Assembly: GCA_035480535.1 (NCBI GenBank)
Contig: DATIHQ010000082.1
Span: 1-5,775, forward strand
DNA length: 5,775 nucleotides
Reading direction: 5' to 3'
Source: DATIHQ01 sp035480535
Lineage (GTDB): Bacteria; Chlamydiota; Chlamydiia; Chlamydiales; SM23-39
Numbering within the stretch: position 1 is the stretch's first letter; every line of letters starts with the position of its first letter. The position numbers and the translations under genes are program-made. Below, one piece after another: positions 5,203 through 5,775 of the stretch. The notes under the pieces are model-generated. The model ran no database searches. It was given only the letters and a program-made list of their open reading frames with translations, and was not told the DNA's origin.

Positions 5203-5775
5203 ATCGAAAATCTGATTACCCAATCAACCCCCTCATTCTCAACCGATGGTCTCCGCGCGCGATGACGGGCGAAGAACTAAAAGACTCGGAAATTTTCCCC
5301 CTTTTTGAAGCGGCTCGCTGGGCTCCCTCCTCCTACAACGCCCAACCCTGGCGCTTTCTCTATGGCAAGCGAAACACCTCTCATTGGCCCAAATTTTTCA
5401 ACCTTCTCGTCGATTCCAACAAACAGTGGTGCTCCAATGCGGCTCTTCTAGGTCTCATCATCTCTCGGAAGACCTTTGAGAGAAACAATAAGCCCTCAAA
5501 AACCCACTCTCTCGACGCCGGCGCCGCCTGGGAAAACCTTGCCCTCGAAGGGACAAGCCGCGGGCTTGTCGTGCACGGGATGGAGGGATTTGATTACGAT
5601 AGGGCGCGCCAAGATCTGAACATTCCAGAGGAATATGAGGTTCTCGCCATGTTTGCGGTGGGTGTCCATGCGGCTAAAGAGACTCTTCCCCCCGACCTAC
5701 AACAAAGAGAAGCTCCCAGCGACCGGAAAAAGATCAAAGAATTCATCTTCGAAGGCGAATTCAAACAGTCCCATT
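5199..5775 (+). CDS. Nitroreductase-family flavoprotein (3'-truncated by window end)
   Basis: An open frame of 192 codons runs to the last base with no stop. It is a nitroreductase-fold, FMN-dependent oxidoreductase; such enzymes use NAD(P)H to reduce nitro compounds, quinones or other acceptors, usually in the cytoplasm as dimers. Seen motifs: NRWSPRAM (15-22), whose Arg and Ser match the N-terminal FMN phosphate contacts; RWAPSSYNAQPWRF (40-53), the hallmark flavin-binding stretch; an Asp-Ala-Gly-x-Ala helix with AWENLALEGTSRGLVVHGM, the second core helix and strand; an AMFAVGVHA strand; and the closing IKEFIFEGEF segment, close to the usual end of the family. About 200 residues are expected, so only a few are missing. 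ATG at 5199 overlaps the permease stop (ATGA) and has no Shine-Dalgarno, pointing to translation coupled to the permease. Nothing in the sequence fixes the natural substrate. Confidence 0.92.
   Translation, partial: MNRKSDYPINPLILNRWSPRAMTGEELKDSEIFPLFEAARWAPSSYNAQPWRFLYGKRNTSHWPKFFNLLVDSNKQWCSNAALLGLIISRKTFERNNKPSKTHSLDAGAAWENLALEGTSRGLVVHGMEGFDYDRARQDLNIPEEYEVLAMFAVGVHAAKETLPPDLQQREAPSDRKKIKEFIFEGEFKQSH

Overview
The window looks like a chromosomal segment from a member of the Chlamydiota outside the Chlamydiaceae (amoeba-associated or environmental type). This is an inference from gene content: a stand-alone bacterial histone, a TMEM14-family membrane protein, a secreted Fe/Mn superoxide dismutase, and an APC permease resembling glutamate/GABA-type antiporters. 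No rRNA, tRNA or strict lineage marker is present, so another host-associated lineage cannot be excluded.

Layout. (1) Positions 38-1157, minus strand: a Sua5-type threonylcarbamoyl-AMP synthase (tRNA t6A synthesis), followed 43 nt downstream by a 63-residue histone-fold protein. (2) Positions 1158-1404: a gene-free divergent spacer. It holds an AT-rich promoter region and a 163-nt imperfect palindrome with nested stems, bounded by TA dinucleotides; it resembles a MITE-type repeat or a transcribed structured element. (3) Positions 1405-2872, plus strand: a tightly packed three-gene set of TspO/MBR-like membrane protein, TMEM14-like membrane protein and exported Fe/Mn superoxide dismutase. (4) Positions 2861-3688, minus strand: a soluble 275-residue protein, overlapping the dismutase tail-to-tail by 12 nt. 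Its C-terminal third reads like an SH2 phosphotyrosine-binding domain; the rest is not recognised. (5) Positions 3748-5775, plus strand: an APC-superfamily amino acid permease, coupled by an ATGA overlap to a nitroreductase-family flavoprotein that runs off the window end, probably only a few residues short.

How the genes may work together. TspO and TMEM14 relatives are both linked in mitochondria to porphyrin handling, and superoxide dismutase deals with the radicals that free porphyrins and iron generate. The three-gene set could therefore be a small envelope module for tetrapyrrole and oxidative-stress handling; this is a hypothesis from gene order. The SH2-like protein is the other standout, because phosphotyrosine-reading domains are rare in bacteria and usually belong to proteins delivered into eukaryotic hosts. 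The histone and the palindromic element are independent points of interest. All remaining genes look intact and ordinary.
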